Shown here: in pieces, positions 29,601 through 39,900 of the stretch
Numbering within the stretch: the stretch's first letter is position 1
How the letters are laid out: the number at the start of each line of letters is the position of its first letter
Source of the DNA: Pseudoalteromonas ulvae UL12
Lineage (GTDB): Bacteria > Pseudomonadota > Gammaproteobacteria > Enterobacterales > Alteromonadaceae
NCBI RefSeq assembly: GCF_014925405.1
Contig: NZ_AQHJ01000035.1
Span: 496,001 to 560,000, forward strand
DNA: 64,000 nucleotides
Reading direction: 5' to 3'
Notes under the pieces: generated by a model
Databases searched by the model: none
Seen by the model: only the letters and a program-made list of their open reading frames with translations
What the model was told of the DNA's origin: nothing
Translations under genes and position numbers: made by a program

Positions 29601-29803
29601 TTGACCACCTGCGCAGATGCACCGGTATACACAGTATCAATAACCAGCGAAGTGCTTTCAATTTTGGGGAATTGTTGAACCGAAATATGCGAGGCAGAGT
29701 ACATGCCGCCCAACATAATCAATAAAGAGAGTACAATGGCCAGCAACGGGCGTGTAACAAAGATGTCCATCACCGATTTTTGATGTTCGTGTAAAGCGCT
29801 CAT
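26699..29803 (-). CDS. RND efflux transporter, inner-membrane permease (HAE-1/AcrB type)
   Basis: A 1034-residue proton-driven pump subunit with the standard two-fold layout: TM1 near 16-34 (RPLLAIVLSLLIMLGGM), a large porter domain, TM2-6 (about 340-495, including the proton-relay Asp pair in LSVGLVVDDAIVVVENV), a second porter domain and TM8-12 (about 860-1010, GLIAKNGILIVEFA). Length is typical. It forms a tripartite pump with the adaptor encoded just upstream; start and stop overlap as TAATG, so the two are translationally coupled. No outer-membrane TolC-like gene is in the operon. Substrates unknown. Confidence 0.95.
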   Translation of the reverse strand: MSALHEHQKSVMDIFVTRPLLAIVLSLLIMLGGMYSASHISVQQFPKIESTSLVIDTVYTGASAQVVKGYITEPIERIAATVPGVDYVDSATIAGSSKVTAWLSLNYDTTAALAELSAKLSQIKFELPQGAQDPAISIVRADRQNALFYLDIAAKGIPRHEVTDYFSRNVVPYLSDISGVQKVTLEGGRNPAMRIWIDPDKLAVFDLNANDVMAALRANNTIATLGYSENGRQRVDLMSNTILSTVDEFKQLVVATRDDVQIHLADVAEVEVSEEEGIVDARLNHDQTIFIAVWPLPGSNEIEIGDALYEKLDQLNQRLPNGMQVGVGYDGTLYMRDAIKEIFTTLVETVLLVGIVIIVMMGSLRTALVPLVTIPISILGAIGVMSLVGFSLNLLTILAIVLSVGLVVDDAIVVVENVARHMREGKSRFEAALLSSRQLLVPVIAMTLTLAAVYAPIGFLSGLTGFLFREFAFTLAVAVLISGVVAITLSPIMSAYVSPVGGREGKLTRAINHGFDRLQQRYIKALDRLFTWRAQVMFCAIIFSLLVVPFYMLSQQELAPVEDQSGINVVVTAPPEASLAYTTNHMHRVVDVMNSVDGSKFTWQIVFKNAGFGGVELKEFDQRTQSVHEILPELFGKLGSVSELNLFPVLSPALPTAGQFDLEVVFRGSDSYEQMREYAEQIMAQAYQSGSFMFVDTDLKIDLPQSQLIFDKVMMADLGLTAASVNDQLSVLLSNNYVNQYNDNGKAYRVIPVVMGEDRFNPELILDLEITTAKGETVTLSSFAEVQPMVGPRVLGSFNQQQSFRIYGGVLPHITKEQALAQIEAVAREILPANYSIDYAGESREMRKEGNTMITVLLISLVVVYFVLAIQFNSFRDPLVVLLGCVPLALSGALMLAFLGLTSINLYSQIGLITLIGLIAKNGILIVEFANHMQLTGMEKLAAVKAAASTRLRPILMTTAATVLGHFPLVLVTGAGAEARNSIGIILVAGMIIGTVFTLIVLPILYHWLATDHRAQLQDDAQADRVDNQFQQST

Positions 29804-30936
29804 TACAAACCCTCAGGCGATTGTGTGAGAGGGACGTGGGTGTCATCGGTGTCGCTTGTTTGCGGATACACTAATAACCCTTGGCTTAATTTGAATGCAC
29901 CGATAGTGGCAATGAGCATGTTGCTTTCAAGACCCGATATAATGGCTTGATTGTCGCCAAGACGTGGGCCAAGTTCAACCGCCAATTTATGCGCTCTGAG
30001 AGTGTTGGTGTCATCTTGACGTAATTGATAGACAAAATCACCTTGGCTTGTACGGGTGATCGCCAAATTTGGCACCATAATGACCGATTGCGCAGGCTGA
30101 GTGATATAAATATTCAGTAATTCATTATGAGCAATCACATCGTCACTGTTGTCGAGCACAACGCGATAAGTTTGATGACGCGAATTGGCCTCCATTTGTG
30201 TTTGTTTCGCCACAACTTTAGCGCTGATTTTTGGATTCGTTTTGTGTTGATTGATTTGCTCAACCCATACTTGATCGCCAATCGCAAGACGTGTTTTTGT
30301 CTGCGGAAGTTTAAACTCAACCCAAATTTGATTGCTTTGAGCAATTAACGTAGTGATGGGGGAGTTGTTCGGTAAAAATTGACCGACTTCAAAAGTGTCA
30401 ATGCCCACTCGGCCCCGAAAAGGTGCAATGACCTGTTTTTTATTAATAATACTGTTGAGGTTATCGATGTTCGCAATGGCAATTTGATAATCGGCTAAGG
30501 CAGAATCAACCACTTGTTGGCTGACTTTTTTACCGATTAACATTTGTCGATTTCTCTCTAAAGTTGACTTAGCTAAAGCAAAAGTGGCTTTGGCTGCATT
30601 GAGCTGCGCTTCTTCTTCACTGGTATCCAAAGACAGTAGCACTTGGCCTGCTTCGACAATATCACCGGCATTGAAGTTAACACTGACAATATTTCCTGAT
30701 AATTGATTTTGTAATGCAACAACCTGCAAGGCACGGGCTTGACCTGTGACTTTATATTGAGCTGAAAAAGACTCCTTTTTGGTCACCGTAGTTTGTACCG
30801 TTGCTGAAGGCTCAGGGAATGATTCACCAAATGCAATCGCTGCTTGGACTTGTTGAAATTTTAAAAAGCTCAAGCCCGCAATGGTGCCAACGGTAATAAA
30901 AAGGGCCAAGGCCCATCGACGAATATGCATAGTCAT
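29803..30936 (-). CDS. RND periplasmic adaptor (membrane fusion protein)
   Basis: A 377-residue MFP-family subunit. Residues 9-27 form an N-terminal membrane anchor or signal (ALALFITVGTIAGLSFL). The biotinyl-lipoyl halves (SVNFNAGDIVEAGQVLLSLD and APFRGRVGIDTFEVGQFL) flank a helical hairpin (about 105-165), followed by beta-barrel and membrane-proximal domains. It links the pump to an outer-membrane channel across the periplasm. It lies 8 nt downstream of the tetR-family gene and overlaps the pump gene by one base. Confidence 0.93.
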   Translation of the reverse strand: MTMHIRRWALALFITVGTIAGLSFLKFQQVQAAIAFGESFPEPSATVQTTVTKKESFSAQYKVTGQARALQVVALQNQLSGNIVSVNFNAGDIVEAGQVLLSLDTSEEEAQLNAAKATFALAKSTLERNRQMLIGKKVSQQVVDSALADYQIAIANIDNLNSIINKKQVIAPFRGRVGIDTFEVGQFLPNNSPITTLIAQSNQIWVEFKLPQTKTRLAIGDQVWVEQINQHKTNPKISAKVVAKQTQMEANSRHQTYRVVLDNSDDVIAHNELLNIYITQPAQSVIMVPNLAITRTSQGDFVYQLRQDDTNTLRAHKLAVELGPRLGDNQAIISGLESNMLIATIGAFKLSQGLLVYPQTSDTDDTHVPLTQSPEGL

Positions 30937-30944
30937 TTCCTAAA

Positions 30945-31676
30945 TTAGCGTAAATTACGAGCAATCAATAATTGCACTGTTTTTTCAATGCCCGCTTTAT
31001 CGAGCGGCGTTTGCCATTGGTAAGAGTTAATCAAGCGTGTAAAAATTCGCACAATCGCAGAATCGCTAGCGACCGGTTCATGTAATTGCGCTGTGCCTAG
31101 TGCAATTTGGCGAATTTGTGTGATCCTTTCGACATTTTGATAGCCCACGGTTAATGACCAGCCACCAAGATTAATTTCATCAATCATTGCTTCGATTTCA
31201 TTTTCATCATCACAGATAAGCTCGTTGTTTTGCACCGCCTGTTTCATTGTTTGATAGAAGATTTCTTCACAATGTTGATGCGCGCTAATCATTCGCTCTG
31301 TCCACAAGGGAGAGGTTTTCGTTACCACTAACTCATTGGCCACAAAAGCATCTAAGTGAGTATCAAATGGGTAAAGTTGCATTTTCATTGGGTTCAATAA
31401 AGTAATGCCCATGATCCGCTCGGGTGTTGTGAGTGGAAGCTCGAGGATTTCTTTAAAAATCATACTGTAGTGTTTGAAAACACGAATAGCGAGGGCAAAA
31501 ATGATGTCTTCTTTGCATTGAACATGCTTGTAGATTGAGCCCATCGAGATAGCGGCTTCTTTGGCTACTGCCGACATTGTAAAATCGAGTAATGATGTTT
31601 TTTCGATGCAATTAGCAGCAGCATTAAGAATGATATCTTCTTGTTCTTGCATGCTAAATTTTGGAGCTGGCGCCAT
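30945..31676 (-). CDS. TetR-family regulator of the RND operon
   Basis: A 243-residue TetR-type repressor. I used the ATG at 31676 (MAPAPKFSMQEQEDII), which has AAGGAT upstream; an in-frame codon 33 nt earlier has no ribosome site. The N-terminal helix-turn-helix is clear (FTMSAVAKEAAISMGSIYKH, about 32-52); the rest is the helical ligand-binding domain. As first gene of the operon, with a long inverted repeat just upstream, it probably represses itself and the pump until a pump substrate binds. Confidence 0.92.
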   Translation of the reverse strand: MAPAPKFSMQEQEDIILNAAANCIEKTSLLDFTMSAVAKEAAISMGSIYKHVQCKEDIIFALAIRVFKHYSMIFKEILELPLTTPERIMGITLLNPMKMQLYPFDTHLDAFVANELVVTKTSPLWTERMISAHQHCEEIFYQTMKQAVQNNELICDDENEIEAMIDEINLGGWSLTVGYQNVERITQIRQIALGTAQLHEPVASDSAIVRIFTRLINSYQWQTPLDKAGIEKTVQLLIARNLR

Positions 31677-31699
31677 GATGATCCTTAAGACATAACCAA

Positions 31700-31734
31700 A
31701 TAACCACATTCGAATGGTGTTCGAATGTGGTTAT
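31700..31734. promoter_or_regulatory. TetR operator candidate
   Basis: A perfect inverted repeat of 15-bp arms (ATAACCACATTCGAA and its complement) with a 5-nt spacer TGGTG lies 24 nt before the regulator's start codon. Its size and position fit an autoregulatory TetR operator. Confidence 0.8.
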
Positions 31735-32163
31735 TATAAATATAGATCCATTCAAGTCAATCAATTGATCATTAAAAAATGGCGATAAAACATACACAGC
31801 TGATGCACCCGAGCAATAAAGTTGCTTGGTATTTTTAATTGCCATAGAAGTAAAGTTTGATTATCAGTTTGATACGGTAGGATATTTTTGAATGTGGGTG
31901 ATAACCGCGATGCAAAAATCGACAGCAAGCTCTGAATAAACGGCACGAAGCGCTAGCCAAAAAGGCGCCGCTGTTACTTTTATATAACCGTGAAAATAGA
32001 GGCTCAGGCTATATTACGCGGATCCAGAATTAGGAAATGCAACACCTAATGTCACGATGTGGATGTGCATCACGTACTGTATTGACGGATAAGTACGTGA
32101 TGCAGAGTCTATTTTCCGCAATAACAATGCCTTGTATTGGCATTGTTATTGGGGTTTGAATGA
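31735..32163. other. Intergenic region with two long inverted repeats
   Basis: No credible gene. A 12-bp inverted repeat GCATCACGTACT/AGTACGTGATGC spans 32067-32103, and a 13-bp one CAATAACAATGCC/GGCATTGTTATTG spans 32119-32151, just past the maiA stop. The second is probably the maiA terminator or an mRNA 3'-end stabiliser although it lacks a T tract. Confidence 0.6.
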
Positions 32164-32793
32164 CTATGCTGCGTCGATTTGGTTTTCGGGCGCGGCGTCA
32201 ATAAAGGCTGGTATGGTATTGCAATGCTGATAAATGGCTGCAATTTTTGGAAATTGACTCATATCGACTTTAAAGCGGTGGGCGTTGAATACTTGCGGCA
32301 CTAAACATAAATCCGCAAGAGTCGGTTTGTCGCCAAAGCAAAATGGTCCATTGCCAAGTTGGCTTTCAATTTTGGCAAAGCCTATTTCAATCCAATGGCG
32401 ATACCAGGTATTTTTAGTATCGTCATCTGCACCCAACTCACTGCTTAAATATTTTAATACTCGTAAATTATCAATCGGGTGAATATCGCAAGCGATGGCA
32501 TAACACACGTTACGCACTTGCGCTTTTTGCCACGGATCGGCTGGCAGCAGTGCTGGAGTATTAGGCTGGGTTTCTTCTAGCCACTCTAAAATCGCCAATG
32601 ATTGTGCAAGCACACCTTGCTCTGTTTCAAGGGCGGGCAACAAACCTTGCGGGTTTTTACTGACGTATTCATCACCTTGTTGCTCTGATTTGAGTAAATT
32701 AACCGGAATAAGCTCATGGTCAATCTGTTTCAAATTGAGTGCAATACGCACCCGATAGGCGGCTGATGAGCGAAAATAGCTGTAAAGTTTCAT
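32164..32793 (-). CDS. maiA: Maleylacetoacetate isomerase (zeta-class glutathione transferase)
   Basis: A 209-residue GST-fold enzyme using glutathione to isomerise maleylacetoacetate to fumarylacetoacetate, the step after HmgA in tyrosine breakdown. The zeta-class signature YSYFRSSAAYRVRIALNLK is at residues 4-22, NPQGLLPALE and the glutathione-contacting QSLAILEWLEE follow, and the C-terminal helical domain holds KPTLADLCLVPQ. It lies 10 nt after hmgA with AAGGAG upstream, so the pair is an operon. The next enzyme, fumarylacetoacetase, is not in the window. Confidence 0.96.
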   Translation of the reverse strand: MKLYSYFRSSAAYRVRIALNLKQIDHELIPVNLLKSEQQGDEYVSKNPQGLLPALETEQGVLAQSLAILEWLEETQPNTPALLPADPWQKAQVRNVCYAIACDIHPIDNLRVLKYLSSELGADDDTKNTWYRHWIEIGFAKIESQLGNGPFCFGDKPTLADLCLVPQVFNAHRFKVDMSQFPKIAAIYQHCNTIPAFIDAAPENQIDAA

Positions 32794-32803
32794 TGATTAC
32801 TCC

Positions 32804-34111
32804 TTATGCTTGACCGGTGAATTTCTTTTCAATTTTTTGCCAGCACTTGGCGTAATCTTTTTGCAAGTGATCCCCTTCAAGTGCGAACTTAGTTGGTGAA
32901 ATAACATAACGCGATTCGAACATAAAGGCCATGGTGTTTTCGTAGCGTTGTGGTTTAAGGTCGGCATTAGAGGCTTTTTCAAATACGTCTGCTTCTGGGC
33001 CATGCGGTGACATACAGTTGTGTAAACTCATGCCGCCTGGGACAAAGCCTTTTTCTTTAGCATCATACACACCTTCAATTAAGCCCATGAATTCACTCAT
33101 GATATTACGGTGATAATAAGGCGGTCTAAAGGTATTTTCTGCTACCATCCAACGTGGCGGAAACACCACAAAATCAAGATTGGCCACACCCGGCGTGCCG
33201 GATGGTGAGGTGAGCACGGTGAAGATAGACGGATCGGGATGGTCGTAACTGACGGTGTTCATGGTACAAAAGCGGCTTAAATCATATTTGTATGGCGCGC
33301 TATTTCCTGTCCATGCAACCACATCAAGCGGTGAGTGACCGATATCACAGCGAAATAAATTGCCGTTAAATTTTGCAACAAGCTCAAAGTCACCTTCAAG
33401 ATCTTCAAAAGCCGCCACAGGGTATTGGAAATCACGATCATTGGCATAACCGTTGGCACCGACAGGGCCACGTTCGGCTAAAACATAAGGATTGCCGTAG
33501 TTTTCACAAATATAACCACGAGCCGACTCATCGAGTAATTCTACGCTGAACTTAATACCGCGCGGGATCACCGCGATTTCGCCGGGTTTGATTGCCAGCT
33601 TGCCACATTCAGTGTGAAGCACCAAGGCACCAAGCTGAGGCACAAATAAAAGCTCGCCATCGGCATTATAAAAATAGCGCCCTTGCATGGATTGATTAGC
33701 CACGTACACATGAATACCGACACCCGCTTGACCTTGGGCACTGCCATTGGCTGCCATGGTTTTTAAGCCATCGATAAAGTCAGTTTTTTCGCTTGGAATA
33801 GCAACCGGATCCCAGCGGAACATAGTTGGAGGGGTAACGGCTTCGGTAATGGGGGCAGTGCGAATTAAACCATTATCGATTGCTTGATAATCACCTTGGA
33901 TCACAGATGGGCGAATACGATAAAACCAATTACGGCGGTTATCAGCACGAGGCGCCGTAAATGCAGTGACATTAAACTGCTCAGCATAGAGGTCGTATTT
34001 TACTTTTTGTGGGCTGAACTGGCCGACAGGCAGGGCACCTGATAATGCTTCTGTTTCGAATTCGTTACCAAATCCAGTCATGTAATTAAGTGCGGTCATG
34101 GGATTGCTCAT
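32804..34111 (-). CDS. hmgA: Homogentisate 1,2-dioxygenase
   Basis: A 435-residue Fe(II) ring-cleaving dioxygenase opening homogentisate to maleylacetoacetate in tyrosine/phenylalanine catabolism. Recognisable segments: [17 protein letters not shown] near the N-terminus, [44 protein letters not shown] (His and Glu iron ligands around [12 protein letters not shown]) and [17 protein letters not shown] (third ligand region). The start is either 34111 or the ATG at 34099 ([10 protein letters not shown]); neither has a good ribosome site. Loss of HmgA typically gives brown pyomelanin. First gene of hmgA-maiA. Confidence 0.96.
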   Translation of the reverse strand: MSNPMTALNYMTGFGNEFETEALSGALPVGQFSPQKVKYDLYAEQFNVTAFTAPRADNRRNWFYRIRPSVIQGDYQAIDNGLIRTAPITEAVTPPTMFRWDPVAIPSEKTDFIDGLKTMAANGSAQGQAGVGIHVYVANQSMQGRYFYNADGELLFVPQLGALVLHTECGKLAIKPGEIAVIPRGIKFSVELLDESARGYICENYGNPYVLAERGPVGANGYANDRDFQYPVAAFEDLEGDFELVAKFNGNLFRCDIGHSPLDVVAWTGNSAPYKYDLSRFCTMNTVSYDHPDPSIFTVLTSPSGTPGVANLDFVVFPPRWMVAENTFRPPYYHRNIMSEFMGLIEGVYDAKEKGFVPGGMSLHNCMSPHGPEADVFEKASNADLKPQRYENTMAFMFESRYVISPTKFALEGDHLQKDYAKCWQKIEKKFTGQA

Positions 34112-34132
34112 CTGTGAGTGTCAAGATGATAT

Positions 34133-34160
34133 GAATATACTCTCACGTGAGAGTATATTC
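34133..34160. promoter_or_regulatory. Perfect 28-bp palindrome upstream of hmgA
   Basis: Fourteen-base arms without spacer (GAATATACTCTCAC and its complement), 22-49 nt before the hmgA start, overlapping the expected promoter. Most likely the operator of a tyrosine-catabolism regulator. Confidence 0.75.
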
Positions 34161-34193
34161 AAGGTTCATAGTGAATATTTTTAAATTATGAGC

Positions 34194-34456
34194 GGGGCTG
34201 TTGATCTTTCGTGATGATTTTTACAGCGAATTGTTGGGTATTTATACAAGGCAGCGCTTTTGTGGTGTAGCGAGCTACACGAAAAAGCAATAACGCAGTA
34301 AAAATACCCAACAAACGCTGCCCGAAGGGTTCGGCTAAAAGTGTATTTCTCTTTGTTGAGCAGTATTTGCTTAGAATGACTAGGCTACACACTACTCGCC
34401 GCGATAAAAACGCTTTTATCTCGAACAAAATTTAACCACTAAAGATCAACAGCCCC
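34194..34456 (-). repeat. MITE-like element, copy A (263 bp)
   Basis: Bounded by inverted ends GGGGCTGTTGATCTTT/AAAGATCAACAGCCCC and, outside these, by GC on both sides. It matches 50466-50727 in opposite orientation at roughly nine of ten positions. An internal GTGTAG-CGAG-CTACAC palindrome is present. The ORFs crossing it are not genes. Confidence 0.88.
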
Positions 34457-34493
34457 GCATCTAACTTTTTATAAAATTATATTTTTCAATTGC

Positions 34494-36098
34494 TTAAACT
34501 TTAAATTCAGTCACTAATTGACTCAGTTTATGGGACATTGCACTGAGTTCAATACTCGCCTCTTGGGTGTGAGCTGCGCCCACTTCGGTCTGTTTGGCAA
34601 TGGTGGCGATTTGCAGCATCTCATTGGCGATATCAGAAATTGCCATGGTTTGCTGTTGGCTGGCCGCAGCAATATCGGTGTTGATGTCACTCATTTCGCG
34701 CACAGCACGATCGATGTGTTGCAAGGTTACTTCGCCTTGTTCACTGATAGCAATCCCTGCAAGTGCGGCCTGTTGGCTGTGAGTCATTTGGGTGACAGTG
34801 TCACTGACGCCTGCTTGTAATTGATGGATAATTGCTTGTATGTCATCGGTTGATTGTTGGGTGCGCATCGCTAAAGAGCGCACTTCATCGGCGACAACCG
34901 CAAAACCACGACCTTGTTCACCGGCTCGGGCTGCCTCGATAGCAGCATTGAGCGCCAGCAAATTGGTTTGGTCTGCCACTTGTTTGATCACGTTGAGTAC
35001 CTCACCAATTTGCTCAGATGAGCTTTGTAATTTTAATACCGTTTGTTGTGCTTGACCCACTGTTCTAGCGACTTGGCGAATCGCTGAGACGTTTTCTTGC
35101 AGTTGTGCTAAGCCATCTTGAGTTAATTTGGCACTGCGCTGCGCGGTATTAAGTGCACAATGTGTTTGTTCAAATACTTGTTTGGCTGAATTATCTAAAT
35201 CAGTGACTTTAATCGAAATAGCTTCGGTTCCCTGATTTTGTTCCGTAATTCCGGTTTGAATTTGGCTGGTGATGCAAGCGAGTTCCTCTGCTTGTGAAGC
35301 TAAAGAATGGGTGTTGCCGGTAATTGTTTGCAGCACAGCGCGAAAATGTTGCGTCATGGCATTGAACGCTTTAGCCATCAGGGTGAGCTCATCTTTACCA
35401 GCGGTTTTAAGTGCTATCGTGAGATTTTTTTGCTCAGCTATTACCGTCATGGTCTGAGTGAGTTTAGTGAGTGGTTTGATGATATTACGTGCGATTAAAT
35501 TAGACACAACAATTAATAAAAAGATGTAGAACAAGGCTTCAATTAAAATGGTCATAACACGCTCATTAAACTGTGTTTCGACATCGGCGTAATAAATCCC
35601 CGTGCCGATGGCCCAGCCCCAATGATTGAGCTTGTAAATAAACGACGACTTGCGTTCTTGTTCATTCGAGCCCGGTTTTGGCCACTGGTAAGTAACAAAA
35701 CCAGAGCCACGTTGGTTAGCGACATCAACAAATTGACGAAACGCGCTAGAAATAAACGTTTGGTGATGATGAACCATAGATTGTTCATTGAGTTCAGGTT
35801 TAATAGGGTGGGTGACCATGTTGCCATTTTCATCAAATAGAAAAAAATAGCCAGAGTCGCCATAACGGGTTTGAGCGAGTAAATCGCGTACTTTTTGTTG
35901 TTTTTTCGGGGTTGATGTATCTGACTGGCGGGCAATTGCATTGATTTGGGATGTGAGCGCTGTCACTAAGTATTGTGCTTTTTGTTGACGCTCATAAATA
36001 ATACTGTCTTTGAGTTTAAATGCAGCAGAAAGCTGCGTACCGATGATAATAAAACACGCCAGTACAACACTTATTCTAAGCTTGGTTGGGATCAGCAT
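34494..36098 (-). CDS. Methyl-accepting chemotaxis protein with a Cache sensor
   Basis: A 534-residue transducer from the ATG at 36098, which has GGA upstream; an ATG ten codons earlier has none. Layout: TM1 (about 9-29), a periplasmic single-Cache-like domain (about 35-180; [33 protein letters not shown]), TM2 (about 185-205), HAMP, and a cytoplasmic signalling hairpin with the family core [20 protein letters not shown] and [12 protein letters not shown]. It should signal to CheA/CheW; the ligand is unknown. No che genes are nearby. The MITE lies just downstream. Confidence 0.93.
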   Translation of the reverse strand: MLIPTKLRISVVLACFIIIGTQLSAAFKLKDSIIYERQQKAQYLVTALTSQINAIARQSDTSTPKKQQKVRDLLAQTRYGDSGYFFLFDENGNMVTHPIKPELNEQSMVHHHQTFISSAFRQFVDVANQRGSGFVTYQWPKPGSNEQERKSSFIYKLNHWGWAIGTGIYYADVETQFNERVMTILIEALFYIFLLIVVSNLIARNIIKPLTKLTQTMTVIAEQKNLTIALKTAGKDELTLMAKAFNAMTQHFRAVLQTITGNTHSLASQAEELACITSQIQTGITEQNQGTEAISIKVTDLDNSAKQVFEQTHCALNTAQRSAKLTQDGLAQLQENVSAIRQVARTVGQAQQTVLKLQSSSEQIGEVLNVIKQVADQTNLLALNAAIEAARAGEQGRGFAVVADEVRSLAMRTQQSTDDIQAIIHQLQAGVSDTVTQMTHSQQAALAGIAISEQGEVTLQHIDRAVREMSDINTDIAAASQQQTMAISDIANEMLQIATIAKQTEVGAAHTQEASIELSAMSHKLSQLVTEFKV

Positions 36099-36415
36099 TT
36101 TTCCAAGCAGGTGATTAATTTTTATCATATTTTAAGTTACTAGAGATATTTTGACATCGCTGTCATTTTTGAGGTGGGGGTATAGTACCGATATTGATTG
36201 TTAAATAAAGTAATATTTATGCAATAAAAGGGATAATCAAAGACTGAAACGCTATATCTTATTGATAACTATTCTCAATTGCTGGGCGGCTGGAATGTGA
36301 AATTTTGTAAAAAACCCCTTAAGATGATGCGCTGCGTCGTGGTTTGAGAAAGAGGAGTTTGGCAATTTATCTTGTGAGTGTTAATGTCGCAACATCGTTA
36401 AATAGATAAGATCGG

Positions 36416-36874
36416 ATGATGAGTCCTGCTAAAAATGAAATATTAGACTTACAGTCTTTTTTACCTTATCGCTTAAGCCAATTAACCAGTCATGTCAGTG
36501 AAACATTCGCCAAAGTGTACCAACAGCAATATCAATTGAGTATCCCTGAATGGCGCATTTTGGTCAATTTGGCACAGCGACCAGCGAGCAATGCTAAAGA
36601 GCTCGGAGAGTGTGCGGCGATGGATAAATCAACGGTGTCTCGCACCATTAAAATACTGCAAGACAAGCATTATGTGATTAAGCAACCGGATCCAGTCGAT
36701 AAGCGTGCCAGTGTACTGAGCCTCAGCGAACAAGGCTGGACACTTTACAAGGAACTCGTGCCGCTCGCTAAAGAGTGGGAAGAGACTTTGCTGGCTGCGC
36801 TCACGTCCGAGCAATATGAAGGGTTGATGAATACTATTGAGACACTTGAGCAACGACTCGACGCTTTAAAATAA
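36416..36874 (+). CDS. MarR-family transcriptional regulator
   Basis: A 152-residue winged-helix regulator. Marks: LPYRLSQLTSHVSETFAKVY in the dimer helix, the recognition region NAKELGECAAMDKSTVSRTI (about 60-80) and the wing with DPVDKRASVLSLSEQG. MarR proteins bind short palindromes as dimers and release them on phenolic or oxidant ligands. It is alone, divergent from the chemotaxis receptor across a 317-nt gap that shows no strong palindrome. Tyrosine-degradation genes are 2.3 kb away, so a link is possible but unsupported. Confidence 0.9.
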   Translation: MMSPAKNEILDLQSFLPYRLSQLTSHVSETFAKVYQQQYQLSIPEWRILVNLAQRPASNAKELGECAAMDKSTVSRTIKILQDKHYVIKQPDPVDKRASVLSLSEQGWTLYKELVPLAKEWEETLLAALTSEQYEGLMNTIETLEQRLDALK

Positions 36875-36940
36875 CCGCGATTCAAACGCTGTCCGAGCCA
36901 AATTAACCAAAAAATCAACGCGCCTTCGTTTTACACACAA

Positions 36941-36970
36941 AAAAAGACCTAAGCATGCTTAGGTCTTTTG
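36941..36970. terminator. Bidirectional terminator between marR-like and TonB receptor genes
   Basis: AAAAGACCTAAGC and GCTTAGGTCTTTT form a near-perfect stem with A and T tracts on the two sides, between convergent genes. Confidence 0.9.
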
Positions 36971-36992
36971 GTATTTAAATTGCGTATTTAAA

Positions 36993-39900
36993 TTAGAATG
37001 TGTAGTTCACACCAATGCGCATTTGCCATAAAGAACCATAGTTCTTCACGTCTTGTTGAGCATTGTTCTTGTTAAAGCCTTCGTAAACAAACTGGTTGTT
37101 ATCGTTGATGCTAGTTTCAATCATACGATTGCCCACAAATGCACCTTCTTTTAACACACCCCAGTCATCGTTTAACAAGTTACCAACGTTTTTAATGGTG
37201 AAGTACGCTTGGCCTTTATGTCCATCCATAAAACCAGGAAGGTCTTGTGAAATACGTACATCAAACTTCACCCACCAATCTGCATTTTGGCTGTTACGGT
37301 CAAGTGTTTGGCCACGTGTTAGGCCTTCAGACTCAATCCATGCATTCATGTCATTGATTTCATCTTGGCTCATGTTGTAAACCACTTTAGGGTCATCAAC
37401 CAGTGGGATGTACACTAACTGACGATTACCATTCCAGTTGTCGTCACCGAAGTTACGGTCACTGCCTTCAAAAGTATATGAGTAAGGGCGGCCTTCACTT
37501 GCTTGACCTAATAGGTTAAAGCGGGTGTTGTAACCATCGAAGAACTCATGCTTGTAACCAAGTTGGAACGTGAAACGGTGTGGAACTTCGTAGTTTGATG
37601 TTGCAAGGCCTGGATTACCTGGATTGGTGACTGCTAAGTTACCGTAGTTAGAACCTGATGTAGAGCTCGTCATTGGGTTCACGTCTTCTGCATTGGTGTA
37701 TGCATAAGAGACAGTAAAGTTAATGCCGTTATCGTATTCTTTGCTTAGTGCAGCAGAAAGAACCGTTGATTGACCATCATCGCCTTTCACGTTCGATAAA
37801 ATGTATTCACCTGAACGGCCATCTTTACGTTGATAAAGCGGGCGACCATCAGGGCCGACATTACCTGAATCTTCAAGTCCGATATCATACACAATTGCAC
37901 TGTCTTGCTTTTGTGAATGTAATAAATCTAAGGTAATAATATAGTTATCTTCAGTGAAGTAGGTACCACCAATCGCGTATTTCCACTCAGATGGGATCTC
38001 GAAGCTGTAATCAATGGCATTAACTGACCCATCACCGCCACCGATTGGGGTATTAGCGATTTCATCGTACATTGATTGTGGTACTTCATAGATAGGTAAA
38101 CCGCCACCGACCATAGGTGTGTTGAATAAGTCTACCCCACGTTCTTGAAGACCAATTTGTGTGGCACCGTCGTTAGAGTAGGCATTAGATACCCAAACAT
38201 TCGGGTTACCACCAGAGTAAAGACCAAAGCCACCACGGACTTCTAAGTTTTCAGCAGCCTGCCAGTTGAAACCAAAACGTGGTTGCAATAGGTCAATGCC
38301 GTCCATGTTCTTTTGGTTATCAAAATTGTAACGCTGTTCAAACTTTGCGTTGTAGTTTGGTTTGTCATCGCTAGTGAACTTGTCATAACGAAGACCAAAA
38401 GTCACACTTAAATCATAATCCATGAAGTTGTATTCATCTTGAAGATAAAAAGTGTGCTGTGCAAAACCAAAGTTCGCCGCTACGTCATCTGGGTTATTAG
38501 TACCGGCAGAGTTGTTGTAATAAACACGCGCTGCTTGACCTGCTTCAAAGTCGTCGATTGAATCAAAGCGGAATTCACCTTGAGTATGTTGCATAAACAA
38601 GTTGAACACGTTGACTTCTTCAAACTCATAACCACCGGTGATTTCGTGCTCACCTAAGTAGTAAGTACCCGCAACTTTGAAAGTCGTTGTATCATAATCT
38701 AAGTCGTTTGATTGACGCGAGTCATCAGGGCCTAAGAATACAGTTTGGCCGTTATGACGAATTTGTACTTCACCGAAGCTGCTTGCTGCATCTAAAGACT
38801 CTTGACGCATGTCTACGTCAGACTTACCAATGCGCACTTCAGTTGAAAAGTTATCAGTCCAATCTGAGTACACAGAACCCACAACAGACGTGAACTCTGC
38901 ACCACGCTCATAGAAGTGGCTGTCGAGTGTGACGGCCCAATCGTCAGATTGTGATAATTTGAAACCATCGTTGTAGTTGTAAACTACACTTGCACGGTGA
39001 TCGTCATTGATGTTCCAGTCAAGTTTTACAAGTAACTTTTGGTCATCAACTGGCATGCTTGTTGGTGTTGTACCGGCATCGTAGTTGTATTTGTCTTTTG
39101 CAATTTGCACAATGCGCGCTAAATCAGCCGTCGAAACAGAGTCATCTGCAGTATTACCTAGTTTCGGATAGTCGAATAACTCAACACCTTCAAGTTCTTC
39201 ATAGGCGACAAAGATGAATAATTTATCTTCGATTAGCGGTGCGCCAACAGAGAAGCCATAACGTTTTTCAGAGAAATCACCTTGTGGGATGTCTTTGCCT
39301 TCAATTTTGTCGCCAGTCATTGAGTCGTTGGTGTAATCGAAGAAAACACGGCCGTGTACTTCATTAGTACCAGACTTAGTAACCGCATTGAAGTTACATG
39401 ATGTGAAACCACCATAGTTTACATCAAACGGTGCAAGCTCTACGGCTACTTGGTCAATCGCATCGTAAGAAAAAGGAGTACGAACAGTTGGATAACCATT
39501 GTCATTTAGACCGAAGTTATCGTTCATGCGCACGCCGTCAAGCGTTAAGCTGTTAAAACGTGGGTTACCACCACCACATTGAATTGCATCATCGCCACGG
39601 CTTTCGTCGATGAAAATACGTGGATCGGCACGCACGATATCTTTTAAGTCACGGTTAATCGCTGGAGCGTTTTCTAATTGCTCTAAACCGAAGTTTGCAG
39701 AAGGACCCGTACCACCTGCGAATGAGCTGATAGGACGACCAGTAACAACAATTTGCTCGATGTCAGATTTTGCATTCAATGCTACGTTTACAGGGTAAGT
39801 GTTACCAAGTGTTAGGTAGACATCTTCAAGCATAGTGTCTTCAAATTTATCTGAATCAACGATGATTTGATATGGACCACCAACGCGCAGACCTTTTGCA

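Noticed and set aside
34186..34428. An 80-residue minus-strand ORF
   Set aside because: It is a translation of MITE copy A; the frame mirrors the one in copy B, and it has no ribosome site or independent support.
36941..36970. Palindrome as an operator for the MarR regulator
   Set aside because: It lies between convergent genes downstream of both and has A/T tracts, so it is a terminator.
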